The notes below the pieces were generated by a model. The model saw only the letters and a list, made by a program, of their open reading frames with translations, searched no databases and was not told where the DNA came from. Source: Alitta virens (lineage: Eukaryota > Annelida > Polychaeta > Phyllodocida > Nereididae). From it: 64,000 bases of DNA. Location: assembly GCA_932294295.1 (NCBI GenBank), contig OW028574.1, positions 26,792,145-26,856,144 of the forward strand, read 5' to 3'. A program made the translations under genes and the position numbers. Below, piece by piece: positions 25,650 through 40,300 of this stretch (positions within the stretch are counted from its first letter, which is position 1; the number at the start of each line of letters is the position of its first letter).

Positions 25650-28600
25650 TAATGTTGACAGCTTAATGTTGACAGCTTATTGTTGACAGCTTATTGTTGA
25701 CAGCTTAATGTTGACAGCTTAATGTTGTTAACTGTTAATGTTGTTAACTGTTAATGTTGTTAACTGTTAATGTTGTTAACTGTTAATATTGTAAACTGTT
25801 AATGTTGTTAACTGTTAATGTTGTTAACTGTTAATGTTGTTAACTGTTAATGTTGTTAACTGTTAATGTTGTTAACTGTTAATGTTGTTAACTGTTAATG
25901 TTGTTAACTGTTAATGTTGTTAACTGTTAATGTTGCCAGCTTAATGTTGTTGCCAGCTTAATGTTGTTGACAGCTCAATGTTGACAGCTTAATGTTGTTG
26001 ACAGCTTAATGTTGTTGATAGCTTAATGTTGTTGATAGCTTAATGTTGACAGCTTAATGTTGTTAACTGTTAATGTTGTTAACTGTTAATGTTGTTAACT
26101 GTTAATATTGTAAACTGTTAATGTTGTTAACTGTTAATGTTGTTAACTGTTAATGTTGTTAACTGTTAATGTTGTTAACTGTTAATGTTGCCAGCTTAAT
26201 GTTGTTACCAGCTTAATGTTGTTGACAGCTTAATGTTGACATTCTTATGTTGTTGACGGTTAATTTTGACAACTTAATTTTCACAACTTAATGTTGACAG
26301 CTTAATGTTGACAGCTTAATGTTGTTGACAGCTTAATGTTGTTGATAGCTTAATGTTGTTGATAGCTTAATGTTGACAGCTTAATGTTGACAGCTTAATG
26401 TTGTTGACAGCTTAATGTTGACAGCTTAATGTTGACAGCTTAATGTTGACAGCTTAATGTTGACAGCTTATTGTTGACAGCTTAATGTTGACAGCTTAAT
26501 GTTGACAGCTTAATGTTGACAGCCTAATGTTGACAGCCTAAGGTTGACAGCTTAATGTTGACAGCTTAATGTTGACAGCTTAATGTTGACAGCTTATTGT
26601 TGACAGCTTAATGTTGACAGCTTAATGTTGACAGCCTAATGTTGACAGGCTAATGTTGACAGCTTAATGTTGACAGCTTAATGTTGACAGCTTATTGTTG
26701 ACAGCTTATTGTTGACAGCTTAATGTTGACAGCTTAGTGTTGACAGCCTAATGTTGACAGCTTAATGTTGACAGCTTAATGTTGACAGCTTAATGTTGAC
26801 AGCTTAATGTTGACAGCTTAATATTGACAGCCTATTGTTGACAGCTTAATGTTGTTGAAAGCTTAATGTTGACAGCTTAATGTTGTTAACTGTTAATGTT
26901 GTTAACTGTTAATGTTGTTAACTGTTAATGTTGTTAACTGTTAATGTTGTAAACTGTTAATGTTGTTAACTGTTAATGTTGTAAACTGTTAATGTTGTTA
27001 ACTGTTAATGTTGTAAACTGTTAATGTTGTTAACTGTTAATGTTGTTAACTGTTAATGTTGTTAACTGTTAATGTTGTTAACTGTTAATGCTGTTAACTG
27101 TTAATGCTGTTAACTGTTAATGTTGCCAGCTTAATGTTGTTGCCAGCTTAATGTTGTTGACAGCTTAATGTTGACAGCCTAATGTTGTTGACGGTTAATT
27201 TTGACAACTTAATTTTCACAACTTAATGTTGACAGCTCAATGTTGACAGCTTAATGTTGTTGACAGCTTAATGTTGTTGATAGCTTAATGTTGTTGATAG
27301 CTTAATGTTGACAGCTTAATGTTGACAGCTTAATGTTGTTGACAGCTTAATGTTGACAGCTTAATGTTGACAGCTTAATGTTGACAGCTTAATGTTGACA
27401 GCTTAATGTTGACAGCTTATTGTTGACAGCTTATTGTTGACAGCTTAATGTTGCCAGCTTAATGTTGTTGACAGCTCAATGTTGACAGCTTAATGTTGTT
27501 GACAGCTTAATGTTGTTGATAGCTTAATGTTGTTGATAGCTTAATGTTGACAGCTTAATGTTGTTAACTGTTAATGTTTTTAACTGTTAATGTTGTTAAC
27601 TGTTAATATTGTAAACTGTTAATGTTGTTAACTGTTAATGTTGTTAACTGTTAATGTTGTTAACTGTTAATGTTGTTAACTGTTAATGTTGCCAGCTTAA
27701 TGTTGTTACCAGCTTAATGTTGTTGACAGCTTAATGTTGACATCCTAATGTTGTTGACGGTTAATTTTGACAACTTAATTTTGACAACTTAATGTTGACA
27801 GCTTAATGTTGACAGCTTAATGTTGTTGACAGCTTAATGTTGTTGATAGCTTAATGTTGTTGATAGCTTAATGTTGACAGCTTAATGTTGACAGCTTAAT
27901 GTTGACAGCTTAATGTTGTTGACAGCTTAATGTTGACAGCTTAATGTTGACAGCTTAATGTTGACAGCTTAATGTTGACAGCTTATTGGTGACAGCTTAA
28001 TGTTGACAGCTTAATGTTGACAGCTTAATGTTGACAGCCTAATGTTGACAGCCTAAGGTTGACAGCTTAAGGTTGACAGCTTAATGTTGACAGCTTAATG
28101 TTGACAACTTATTGTTGACAGCTTAATGTTGACAGCTTAATGTTGACAGCCTAATGTTGACAGGCTAATGTTGACAGCTTAATGTTGACAGCTTAATGTT
28201 GACAGCTTATTGTTGACAGCTTATTGTTGACAGCTTAATGTTGACAGCTTAGTGTTGACAGCCTAATGTTGACAGCCTAATGTTGACAGCTTAATGTTGA
28301 CAGCTTAATGTTGACAGCTTAATGTTGACAGCTTAATGTTGACAGCTTAATGTTGACAGCCTATTGTTGACAGCTTAATGTTGTTGAAAGCTTAATGTTG
28401 ACAGCTTAATGTTGACAGCTTAATGTTGACAGCTTAATGTTGTTAACTGTTAATGTTGTTAACTGTTAATGTTGTTAACTGTTAATGTTGTTAACTGTTA
28501 ATGTTGTTAACTGTTAATGTTGTAAACTGTTAATGTTGTTAACTGTTAATGTTGTTAACTGTTAATGTTGTTAACTGTTAATGTTGCCAGCTTAATGTTG

Positions 28601-30450
28601 TTGACAGCTTAATGTTGACAGCCTAATGTTGTTGACGGTTAATTTTGACAACTTAATTTTCACAACTTAATGTTGACAGCTCAATGTTGACAGCTTAATG
28701 TTGTTGACAGCTTAATGTTGTTGATAGCTTAATGTTGTTGACAGCTTAATGTTGACAGCTTAATGTTGACAGCTTAATGTTGACAGCTTAATGTTGACAG
28801 CTTAATGTTGACAGCTTAATGTTGACAGCCTAATGTTGACAGCCTAAAGTTGACAGCTTAATGTTGACAGCTTAATGTTGACAACTTATTGTTGACAGCC
28901 TAATGTTGACAGCTTATTGTTGACAGCTTAATGTTGACAGCTTAATGTTGACAGCTTAATGTTGACAGCCTAATGTTGACAGCCTAAAGTTGACAGCTTA
29001 ATGTTGACAGCTTAATGTTGACAGCTTAATGTTGACAACTTATTGTTGACAGCTTAATGTTGACAGCTTAATGTTGACAGCCTAATGTTGACAGGCTAAT
29101 GTTGACAGCTTAATGTTGACAGCTTAATGTTGACAGCTTAATGTTGACAGCTTAATGTTGACAGCTTAATGTTGACAGCTTAATGTTGTTAACTGTTAAT
29201 GTTGTTAACTGTTAATGTTGTAAACTGTTAATGTTGCCAGCTTATTGTTGTTGACAGCTTAATGTTGTTGATAGCTTAATGTTGACAGCCTAATATTGAC
29301 AGGCTAATGTTGACAGCTTAGTGTTGACAGCTTAATGTTGACAGCTTAATGTTGACAGCTTAATGTTGACAGCTTAATGTTGACAGCTTAATGTTGACAG
29401 CTTAATGTTGACAGCTTAATGTTGACAGCTTAATGGTGACAGCTTAATGGTGACAGCTTAATGGTGACAGCTTAATGTTGTTGATAGCTTAATGTTGTTG
29501 ATAGCTTAATGTTGACAGCATAATGTTGTTGACAGCTTAATGTTGTTGATAGCTTAATGTTGTTGATAGCCTAATGTTGACAGCTTAATGTTGACAGCTT
29601 AATGTTGTTGACAGCTTAATGTTTACAGCTTAATGTTGACAGCTTAATGTTGACAGCTTAATGTTGACAGCTTATTGTTGACAGCGTATTGTTGACAGCT
29701 TAATGTTGACAGCTTAGTGTTGACAGCCTAATGTTGACAGCCTAATGTTGACAGCTTAATGTTGACAGCTTAATGTTGACAGCTTAGTGTTGACAGCTTA
29801 ATGCTGACAGCTTAATGTTGACAGCCTATTGTTGACAGCTTAATGTTGTTGAGAGCTTAATGTTGACAGCTTAATGTTGACAGCTTAATGTTGACAGCTT
29901 AATGTTGTTAACTGTTAATGTTGTTAACTGTTAATGTTGTTAACTGTTAATGTTGTTAATTGTTAATGTTGTTAACTGTTAATGTTGTTAACTGTTAATG
30001 TTGTAAACTGTTAATGTTGTAAACTGTTAATGTTGTAAACTGTTAATGTTGTTAACTGTTAATGTTGTTAACTGTTAATGTTGCCAGCTTAATGTTGTTG
30101 CCAGCTTAATGTTGTTGACAGCTTAATGTTGACAGCCTAATGTTGTTGACGGTTAATTTTGACAACTTAATTTTCACAACTTAATGTTGACAGCTCAATG
30201 TTGACAGCTTAATGTTGTTGACAGCTTAATGTTGTTGATAGCTTAATGTTGTTGATAGCTTAATGTTGACAGCTTATTGTTGACAGCTTAATGTTGACAG
30301 CTTAAAGTTGACAGCTTAATGTTGACAGCCTAATGTTGACAGCCTAAAGTTGACAGCTTAATGTTGACAGGCTAATGTTGACAGCTTAATGTTGACAGCT
30401 TAATGTTGACAGCTTAATGTTGACAGCTTAATGTTGACAGCTTAATGTTG
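25650..30450 (+). repeat. Segmental copy A1 (partner at about 36.40-41.18 kb)
   Basis: This block is collinear with 36,400-41,175 at an offset of about 10.75 kb. Supporting rare variants are AATATTGACAGCC (26,821 against 37,581, offset 10,760), the GACAT(T/C)C site (26,238 against 36,998, offset 10,760), GCCAGC directly after a TTATTG pair (27,453 against 38,229), AATATTGACAGG (about 29,290 against 40,050), GTTTACAGC (29,621 against 40,367) and GTTAATTG (about 29,955 against 40,702). Offsets differ only by whole repeat units. The later part also belongs to the pair described at 44.0-48.5 kb. Confidence 0.78.
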
Positions 30451-31950
30451 ACAGCTTAATGTTGATAGCTTAATGTTGACAGCTTAATGTTGTTAACTGT
30501 TAATGTTGTTAACTGTTAATGTTGTAAACTGTTAATGTTGCCAGCTTATTGTTGTTGACAGCTTAATGTTGTTGATAGCTTAATGTTGACAGCTTAATGT
30601 TGACAGCTTAATGTTGTTGACAGCCTAATTTTGTTGACAGCTTAATGTTGACAGCTTAATGTTGACAGCTTAATGTTGACAGCTTAATGTTGACAGCTTA
30701 ATGTTGACAGCTTAATGTTGACAGCTTAATGTTGACAGCTTAATGTTGACAGCTTAATGTTGTTAACTGTTAATGTTGTAAACTGCTAATGTTGCCAGCT
30801 TATTGTTGTTGACAGCTTAATGTTGTTGATAGCTTAATGTTGACAGCTTAATGTTGTTGACAGCTTAATTTTGTTGACAGCTTAATGTTGACAGCTTAAT
30901 GTTGACAGCTTAATGTTGACAGCTTAATGTTGACAGCTTAATGTTGACAGCTTAATGTTGACAGCTTAATGTTAACAGCTTAATGTTGACAGCTTAATGT
31001 TGACAGCTTTATGTTGACAGCTTAATGTTGACAGCTTAATGTTGACAGCTTAATGTTGACAGCCTAAAGTTGACAGCCTAATGTTGACAGCTTAATGTTG
31101 TTGACGGTTAATTTTGACAGCTTAATGTTGTTGACAGCTTAATGTTGTTGCCAGCTTAATGTTGTTGACAGCTTAATGTTGACAGCCTAATATTGTTGAC
31201 AGTTAATTTTGACAGCTTAATGTTGTTGACAGCTTAATGTTGTTGACAGCTTAATGTTGACAGCCTAAAGTTGACAGCCTAATGTTGACAGCTTAATGTT
31301 GTTGACGGTTAATTTTGACAGCTTAATGTTGTTGACAGCTTAATGTTGTTGCCAGCTTAATGTTGTTGACAGCTTAATGTTGACAGCTTAATGTTGTTGA
31401 TAGCTTAATGTTGTTGATAGCTTAATGTTGACAGCTTAATGTTGACAGCTTAATGTTGTTGACAGCTTAATGTTGACAGCTTAATGTTGACAGCTTAATG
31501 TTGACAGCTTAATGGTGACAGCTTAATGTTGTTGATAGCTTAATGTTGTTGATAGCTTAATGTTGACAGCATAATGTTGTTGACAGCTTAATGTTGTTGA
31601 TAGCTTAATGTTGTTGATAGCTTAATGTTGACAGCTTAATGTTGACAGCTTAATGTTGTTGACAGCTTAATGTTGACAGCTTAATGTTGACAGCTTAATG
31701 TTGACAGCTTAATGTTGACAGCTTAATGTTGACAGCTTACTGTTGACAGCTTATTGTTGACAGCTTAATGTTGACAGCTTAGTGTTGACAGCCTAATGTT
31801 GACAGCCTAATGTTGACAGCTTAATGTTGACAGCTTAATGTTGACAGCTTAATGTTGACAGCTTAATGCTGACAGCTTAATGTTGACAGCCTATTGTTGA
31901 CAGCTTAATGTTGTTGAAAGCTTAATGTTGACAGCTTAATGTTGTTAACT
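27440..31950 (+). repeat. Segmental copy B1 (partner at about 44.00-48.52 kb)
   Basis: This block is collinear with 44,000-48,520 at an offset of about 16.56 kb. GCCAGC lies at 27,453 and 44,013 (16,560), GTTTACAGC at 29,621 and 46,195, and GTTGAAAGC at 31,916 and 48,488 (16,572). GACAGCTTTATG and the GACAGCCTAATATTG module are also shared in order. Differences include AATATTGACAGG followed by slightly different run lengths, and a doubled GCCTATTG near 44,925 that the first copy lacks. Confidence 0.77.
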
Positions 31951-33548
31951 GTTAATGTTGTTAACTGTTAATGTTGTTAACTGTTAATGTTGTTAACTGT
32001 TAATGTTGTTAACTGTTAATGTTGTAAACTGTTAATGTTGTTAACTGTTAATGTTGTTAACTGTTAATGTTGTTAACTGTTAATGTTGTTAACTGTTAAT
32101 GTTGTTAACTGTTAATGTTGTTAACTGTTAATGTTGCCAGCTTAATGTTGTTACCAGCTTAATGTTGTTGACAGCTTAATGTTGACATCCTAATGTTGTT
32201 GACGGTTAATTTTGACAACTTAATTTTCACAACTTAATGTTGACAGCTTAATGTTGACAGCTTAATGTTGACAGCTTAATGTTGTTGACAGCTTAATGTT
32301 GACAGCTTAATGTTGACAGCTTAATGTTGACAGCTTAATGTTGACAGCTTATTGTTGACAGCTTAATGTTGACAGCTTAATGTTGACAGCTTAATGTTGA
32401 CAGCCTAATGTTGACAGCCTAAGGTTGACAGCTTAATGTTGACAGCTTAATGTTGACAACTTATTGTTGACAGCTTAATGTTGACAGCTTAATGTTGACA
32501 GCCTAATGTTGACAGGCTAATGTTGACAGCTAAATGTTGACAGCTTAATGTTGACAGCTTATTGTTGACAGCTTATTGTTGACAGCTTAATGTTGACAGC
32601 CTAATGTTGTTGACGGTTAATTTTGACAGCTTAGTGTTGACAGCCTAATGTTGACAGCCTAATGTTGACAGCTTAATGTTGACAGCTTAATGTTGACAGC
32701 TCAATGTTGACAGCTTAATGTTGACAGCTTAATGTTGACAGCCTATTGTTGACAGCTTAATGTTGTTGAAAGCTTAATGTTGACAGCTTAATGTTGTTAA
32801 CTGTTAATGTTGTTTACTGTTAATGTTGTTAACTGTTAATGTTGTTAACTGTTAATGTTGTAAACTGTTAATGTTGTTAACTGTTAATGTTGTTAACTGT
32901 TAATGTTGTTAACTGTTAATGTTGTTAACTGTTAATGTTGTTAACTGTTAATGTTGTAAACTGTTAATGTTGTTAACTGTTAATGTTGTTAACTGTTAAT
33001 GCTGTTAACTGTTAATGCTGTTAACTGTTAATGTTGCCAGCTTAATGTTGTTGCCAGCTTAATGTTGTTGACAGCTTAATGTTGACAGCCTAATGTTGTT
33101 GACGGTTAATTTTGACAACTTAATTTTCACAACTTAATGTTGACAGCTCAATGTTGACAGCTTAATGTTGTTGACAGCTTAATGTTGTTGATAGCTTAAT
33201 GTTGTTGATAGCTTAATGTTGACAGCTTAATGTTGACAGCTTAATGTTGTTGACAGCTTAATGTTGACAGCTTAATGTTGACAGCTTAATGTTGACAGCT
33301 TAATGTTGACAGCTTAATGTTGACAGCTTAATGTTGACAGCTTAATGTTGACAGCTTATTGTTGACAGCTTATTGTTGACAGCTTAATGTTGACAGCTTA
33401 GTGTTGACAGCCTAATGTTGACAGCCTAATGTTGACAGCTTAATGTTGACAGCTTAATGTTGACAGCTTAATGTTGACAGCTTAATGTTGACAGCCTATT
33501 GTTGACAGCTTAATGTTGTTGAAAGCTTAATGTTGACAGCTTAATGTT
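31951..33548 (+). repeat. 14-bp-family mosaic, GTTGAAAGC blocks
   Basis: Two further blocks of the type seen at 21-25.6 kb, with GTTGAAAGC near 32,768 and 33,521. A GTTTACTG variant of the 16-mer near 32,813 also occurs near 24,337 and suggests copying from that block. A GACGGTTAATTTTGACAGC module near 32,610 breaks into a 14-mer run where the related block at about 24.1 kb has none, a local rearrangement. Nothing other than satellite is present. Confidence 0.7.
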
Positions 33549-36250
33549 GTTAACTGTTAATGTTGTTAACTGTTAATGTTGTTAACTGTTAATGTTGTTA
33601 ACTGTTAATGTTGTAAACTGTTAATGTTGTTAACTGTTAATGTTGTTAACTGTTAATGTTGTTAACTGTTAATGTTGTTAACTGTTAATGTTGTTAACTG
33701 TTAATGTTGTTAACTGTTAATGTTGTAAACTGTTAATGTTGTAAACTGTTAATGTTGTTAACTGTTAATGTTGTTAACTGTTAATGCTGTTAACTGTTAA
33801 TGCTGTTAACTGTTAATGTTGCCAGCTTAATGTTGTTGCCAGCTTAATGTTGTTGACAGCTTAATGTTGACAGCCTAATGTTGTTGACGGTTAATTTTGA
33901 CAACTTAATTTTCACAACTTAATGTTGACAGCACAATGTTGACAGCTTAATGTTGTTGACAGCTTAATGTTGTTGATAGCTTAATGTTGTTGATAGCTTA
34001 ATGTTGACAGCTTAATGTTGACAGCTTAATGTTGTTGACAGCTTAATGTTGACAGCTTAATGTTGACAGCTTAATGTTGACAGCTTAATGTTGACAGCTT
34101 AATGTTGACAGCTTAATGTTGACAGCTTATTGTTGACAGCTTATTGTTGACAGCTTAATGTTGACAGCTTAATGTTGTTAACTGTTAATGTTGTTAACTG
34201 TTAATGTTGTTAACTGTTAATGTTGTTAACTGTTAATGTTGTTAACTGTTAATATTGTAAACTGTTAATGTTGTTAACTGTTAATGTTGTTAACTGTTAA
34301 TGTTGTTAACTGTTAATGTTGTTAACTGTTAATGTTGTTAACTGTTAATGTTGTTAACTGTTAATGTTGTTAACTGTTAATGTTGCCAGCTTAATGTTGT
34401 TGCCAGCTTAATGTTGTTGACAGCTCAATGTTGACAGCTTAATGTTGTTGACAGCTTAATGTTGTTGATAGCTTAATGTTGTTGATAGCTTAATGTTGAC
34501 AGCTTAATGTTGTTAACTGTTAATGTTGTTAACTGTTAATGTTGTTAACTGTTAATATTGTAAACTGTTAATGTTGTTAACTGTTAATGTTGTTAACTGT
34601 TAATGTTGTTAACTGTTAATGTTGTTAACTGTTAATGTTGCCAGCTTAATGTTGTTACCAGCTTAATGTTGTTGACAGCTTAATGTTGACATCCTAATGT
34701 TGTTGACGGTTAATTTTGACAACTTAATTTTCACAACTTAATGTTGACAGCTTAATGTTGACAGCTTAATGTTGTTGACAGCTTAATGTTGTTGATAGCT
34801 TAATGTTGTTGATAGCTTAATGTTGACAGCTTAATGTTGACAGCTTAATGTTGTTGACAGCTTAATGTTGACAGCTTAATGTTGACAGCTTAATGTTGTT
34901 AACTGTTAATGTTGTTAACTGTTAATGTTGTTAACTGTTAATGTTGTTAACTGTTAATGTTGTAAACTGTTAATGTTGTTAACTGTTAATGTTGTTAACT
35001 GTTAATGTTGTTAACTGTTAATGTTGTTAACTGTTAATGTTGTTAACTGTTAATGTTGTAAACTGTTAATGTTGTAAACTGTTAATGTTGTTAACTGTTA
35101 ATGTTGTTAACTGTTAATGCTGTTAACTGTTAATGCTGTTAACTGTTAATGTTGCCAGCTTAATGTTGTTGCCAGCTTAATGTTGTTGACAGCTTAATGT
35201 TGACAGCCTAATGTTGTTGACGGTTAATTTTGACAACTTAATTTTCACAACTTAATGTTGACAGCACAATGTTGACAGCTTAATGTTGTTGACAGCTTAA
35301 TGTTGTTGATAGCTTAATGTTGTTGATAGCTTAATGTTGACAGCTTAATGTTGACAGCTTAATGTTGTTGACAGCTTAATGTTGACAGCTTAATGTTGAC
35401 AGCTTAATGTTGACAGCTTAATGTTGACAGCTTAATGTTGACAGCTTAATGTTGACAGCTTAATGTTGACAGCTTATTGTTGACAGCTTATTGTTGACAG
35501 CTTAATGTTGACAGCTTAATGTTGTTAACTGTTAATGTTGTTAACTGTTAATGTTGTTAACTGTTAATGTTGTTAACTGTTAATGTTGTTAACTGTTAAT
35601 GTTGTTAACTGTTAATATTGTAAACTGTTAATGTTGTTAACTGTTAATGTTGTTAACTGTTAATGTTGTTAACTGTTAATGTTGTTAACTGTTAATGTTG
35701 TTAACTGTTAATGTTGTTAACTGTTAATGTTGTTAACTGTTAATGTTGCCAGCTTAATGTTGTTGCCAGCTTAATGTTGTTGACAGCTCAATGTTGACAG
35801 CTTAATGTTGTTGACAGCTTAATGTTGTTGATAGCTTAATGTTGTTGATACCTTAATGTTGACAGCTTAATGTTGTTAACTGTTAATGTTGTTAACTGTT
35901 AATGTTGTTAACTGTTAATATTGTAAACTGTTAATGTTGTTAACTGTTAATGTTGTTAACTGTTAATGTTGTTAACTGTTAATGTTGTTAACTGTTAATG
36001 TTGCCAGCTTAATGTTGTTACCAGCTTAATGTTGTTGACAGCTTAATGTTGACATCCTAATGTTGTTGACGGTTAATTTTGACAACTTAATTTTCACAAC
36101 TTAATGTTGACAGCTTAATGTTGACAGCTTAATGTTGTTGACAGCTTAATGTTGTTGATAGCTTAATGTTGTTGATAGCTTAATGTTGACAGCTTAATGT
36201 TGACAGCTTAATGTTGTTGACAGCTTAATGTTGACAGCTTAATGTTGACA
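33549..36250 (+). repeat. Tandem duplication, about 1.35-kb unit
   Basis: Two adjacent copies, about 33,549-34,897 and 34,898-36,250. Both start in a 16-mer run after GTTGACAGC, and both carry the private GACAGCACAATG variant (33,931 and 35,264, 1,333 bp apart) where other copies have GACAGCTCAATG. Later markers are spaced 1,353 bp (GACAGCTCAATG) and 1,363 bp (GACATCC), so the copies differ in 16-mer number. The private variant shows the duplication is recent compared with most of the array. Confidence 0.8.
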
Positions 36251-37300
36251 GCTTAATGTTGACAGCTTAATGTTGACAGCTTATTGTTGACAGCTTAATG
36301 TTGACAGCTTAATGTTGACAGCTTAATGTTGACAGCCTAATGTTGACAGCCTAAGGTTGACAGCTTAATGTTGACAGCTTAATGTTGACAGCTTAATGTT
36401 GACAGCTTAATGTTGACAGCTTATTGTTGACAGCTTATTGTTGACAGCTTAATGTTGACAGCTTAATGTTGTTAACTGTTAATGTTGTTAACTGTTAATG
36501 TTGTTAACTGTTAATGTTGTTAACTGTTAATGTTGTTAACTGTTAATGTTGTTAACTGTTAATATTGTAAACTGTTAATGTTGTTAACTGTTAATGTTGT
36601 TAACTGTTAATGTTGTTAACTGTTAATGTTGTTAACTGTTAATGTTGTTAACTGTTAATGTTGTTAACTGTTAATGTTGTTAACTGTTAATGTTGCCAGC
36701 TTAATGTTGTTGCCAGCTTAATGTTGTTGACAGCTCAATGTTGACAGCTTAATGTTGTTGACAGCTTAATGTTGTTGATAGCTTAATGTTGTTGATACCT
36801 TAATGTTGACAGCTTAATGTTGTTAACTGTTAATGTTGTTAACTGTTAATGTTGTTAACTGTTAATATTGTAAACTGTTAATGTTGTTAACTGTTAATGT
36901 TGTTAACTGTTAATGTTGTTAACTGTTAATGTTGTTAACTGTTAATGTTGCCAGCTTAATGTTGTTACCAGCTTAATGTTGTTGACAGCTTAATGTTGAC
37001 ATCCTAATGTTGTTGACGGTTAATTTTGACAACTTAATTTTCACAACTTAATGTTGACAGCTTAATGTTGACAGCTTAATGTTGTTGACAGCTTAATGTT
37101 GTTGATAGCTTAATGTTGTTGATAGCTTAATGTTGACAGCTTAATGTTGACAGCTTAATGTTGTTGACAGCTTAATGTTGACAGCTTAATGTTGACAGCT
37201 TAATGTTGACAGCTTAATGTTGACAGCTTATTGTTGACAGCTTAATGTTGACAGCTTAATGTTGACAGCTTAATGTTGACAGCCTAATGTTGACAGCCTA
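35524..37300 (+). repeat. Further tandem duplication, 947-bp offset
   Basis: The 16-mer run, the GTTGCCAGC module, the GTTGATACC unit, the second 16-mer run, GACATCC and the GACGGTTAATTTT module occur twice. The rare GATACC variant at 35,847 is repeated at 36,794, and GACATCC at 36,051 is repeated at 36,998; both spacings are exactly 947 bp. I saw GATACC nowhere else, so this duplication arose after the 1.35-kb one, whose first copy has GATAGC at this place. Confidence 0.82.
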
Positions 37301-40300
37301 AGGTTGACAGCTTAATGTTGACAGCTTAATGTTGACAGCTTAATGTTGACAACTTATTGTTGACAGCTTAATGTTGACAGCTTAATGTTGACAGCCTAAT
37401 GTTGACAGGCTAATGTTGACAGCTTAATGTTGACAGCTTAATGTTGACAGCTTATTGTTGACAGCTTATTGTTGACAGCTTAATGTTGACAGCTTAGTGT
37501 TGACAGCCTAATGTTGACAGCTTAATGTTGACAGCTTAATGTTGACAGCTTAATGTTGACAGCTTAATGTTGACAGCTTAATATTGACAGCCTATTGTTG
37601 ACAGCTTAATGTTGTTGAAAGCTTAATGTTGACAGCTTAATGTTGTTAACTGTTAATGTTGTTAACTGTTAATGTTGTTAACTGTTAATGTTGTTAACTG
37701 TTAATGTTGTTAACTGTTAATGTTGTAAACTGTTAATGTTGTTAACTGTTAATGTTGTAAACTGTTAATGTTGTTAACTGTTAATGTTGTAAACTGTTAA
37801 TGTTGTTAACTGTTAATGTTGTTAACTGTTAATGTTGTTAACTGTTAATGTTGTTAACTGTTAATGCTGTTAACTGTTAATGCTGTTAACTGTTAATGTT
37901 GCCAGCTTAATGTTGTTGCCAGCTTAATGTTGTTGACAGCTTAATGTTGACAGCCTAATGTTGTTGACGGTTAATTTTGACAACTTAATTTTCACAACTT
38001 AATGTTGACAGCTCAATGTTGACAGCTTAATGTTGTTGACAGCTTAATGTTGTTGATAGCTTAATGTTGTTGATAGCTTAATGTTGACAGCTTAATGTTG
38101 ACAGCTTAATGTTGTTGACAGCTTAATGTTGACAGCTTAATGTTGACAGCTTAATGTTGACAGCTTAATGTTGACAGCTTAATGTTGACAGCTTATTGTT
38201 GACAGCTTATTGTTGACAGCTTAATGTTGCCAGCTTAATGTTGTTGACAGCTCAATGTTGACAGCTTAATGTTGTTGACAGCTTAATGTTGTTGATAGCT
38301 TAATGTTGTTGATAGCTTAATGTTGACAGCTTAATGTTGTTAACTGTTAATGTTGTTAACTGTTAATGTTGTTAACTGTTAATATTGTAAACTGTTAATG
38401 TTGTTAACTGTTAATGTTGTTAACTGTTAATATTGTTAACTGTTAATGTTGTTAACTGTTAATGTTGCCAGCTTAATGTTGTTACCAGCTTAATGTTGTT
38501 GACAGCTTAATGTTGACATCCTAATGTTGTTGACGGTTAATTTTGACAACTTAATTTTCACAACTTAATGTTGACAGCTTAATGTTGACAGCTTAATGTT
38601 GTTGACAGCTTAATGTTGTTGATAGCTTAATGTTGTTGATAGCTTAATGTTGACAGCTTAATGTTGACAGCTTAATGTTGACAGCTTAATGTTGTTGACA
38701 GCTTAATGTTGACAGCTTAATGTTGACAGCTTAATGTTGACAGCTTAATGTTGACAGCTTATTGTTGACAGCTTAATGTTGACAGCTTAATGTTGACAGC
38801 TTAATGTTGACAGCCTAATGTTGACAGCCTAAGGTTGACAGCTTAAGGTTGACAGCTTAATGTTGACAGCTTAATGTTGACAACTTATTGTTGACAGCTT
38901 AATGTTGACAGCTTAATGTTGACAGCCTAATGTTGACAGGCTAATGTTGACAGCTTAATGTTGACAGCTTAATGTTGACAGCTTGTTGTTGACAGCTTAT
39001 TGTTGACAGCTTAATGTTGACAGCTTAGTGTTGACAGCCTAATGTTGACAGCCTAATGTTGACAGCTTAATGTTGACAGCTTAATGTTGACAGCTTAATG
39101 TTGACAGCTTAATGTTGACAGCTTAATGTTGACAGCCTATTGTTGACAGCTTAATGTTGTTGAAAGCTTAATGTTGACAGCTTAATGTTGACAGCTTAAT
39201 GTTGACAGCTTAATGTTGTTAACTGTTAATGTTGTTAACTGTTAATGTTGTTAACTGTTAATGTTGTTAACTGTTAATGTTGTAAACTGTTAATGTTGTT
39301 AACTGTTAATGTTGTTAACTGTTAATGTTGTTAACTGTTAATGTTGCCAGCTTAATGTTGTTGACAGCTTAATGTTGACAGCCTAACGTTGTTGACGGTT
39401 AATTTTGACAACTTAATTTTCACAACTTAATGTTGACAGCTCAATGTTGACAGCTTAATGTTGTTGACAGCTTAATGTTGTTGATAGCTTAATGTTGTTG
39501 ACAGCTTAATGTTGACAGCTTAATGTTGACAGCTTAATGTTGACAGCTTAATGTTGACAGCTTAATGTTGACAGCCTAATGTTGACAGCCTAAAGTTGAC
39601 AGCTTAATGTTGACAGCTTAATGTTGACAGCTTAATGTTGACAACTTATTGTTGACAGCTTAATGTTGACAGCTTATTGTTGACAGCTTAATGTTGACAG
39701 CTTAATGTTGACAGCTTAATGTTGACAGCCTAATGTTGACAGCCTAAAGTTGACAGCTTAATGTTGACAGCTTAATGTTGACAGCTTAATGTTGACAACT
39801 TATTGTTGACAGCTTAATGTTGACAGCTTAATGTTGACAGCCTAATGTTGACAGGCTAATGTTGACAGCTTAATGTTGACAGCTTAATGTTGACAGCTTA
39901 ATGTTGACAGCTTAATGTTGACAGCTTAATGTTGACAGCTTAATGTTGTTAACTGTTAATGTTGTTAACTGTTAATGTTGTAAACTGTTAATGTTGCCAG
40001 CTTATTGTTGTTGACAGCTTAATGTTGTTGATAGCTTAATGTTGACAGCCTAATATTGACAGGCTAATGTTGACAGCTTAGTGTTGACAGCTTAATGTTG
40101 ACAGCTTAATGTTGACAGCTTAATGTTGACAGCTTAATGTTGACAGCTTAATGTTGACAGCTTAATGTTGACAGCTTAATGGTGACAGCTTAATGGTGAC
40201 AGCTTAATGGTGACAGCTTAATGTTGTTGATAGCTTAATGTTGTTGATAGCTTAATGTTGACAGCATAATGTTGTTGACAGCTTAATGTTGTTGATAGCT

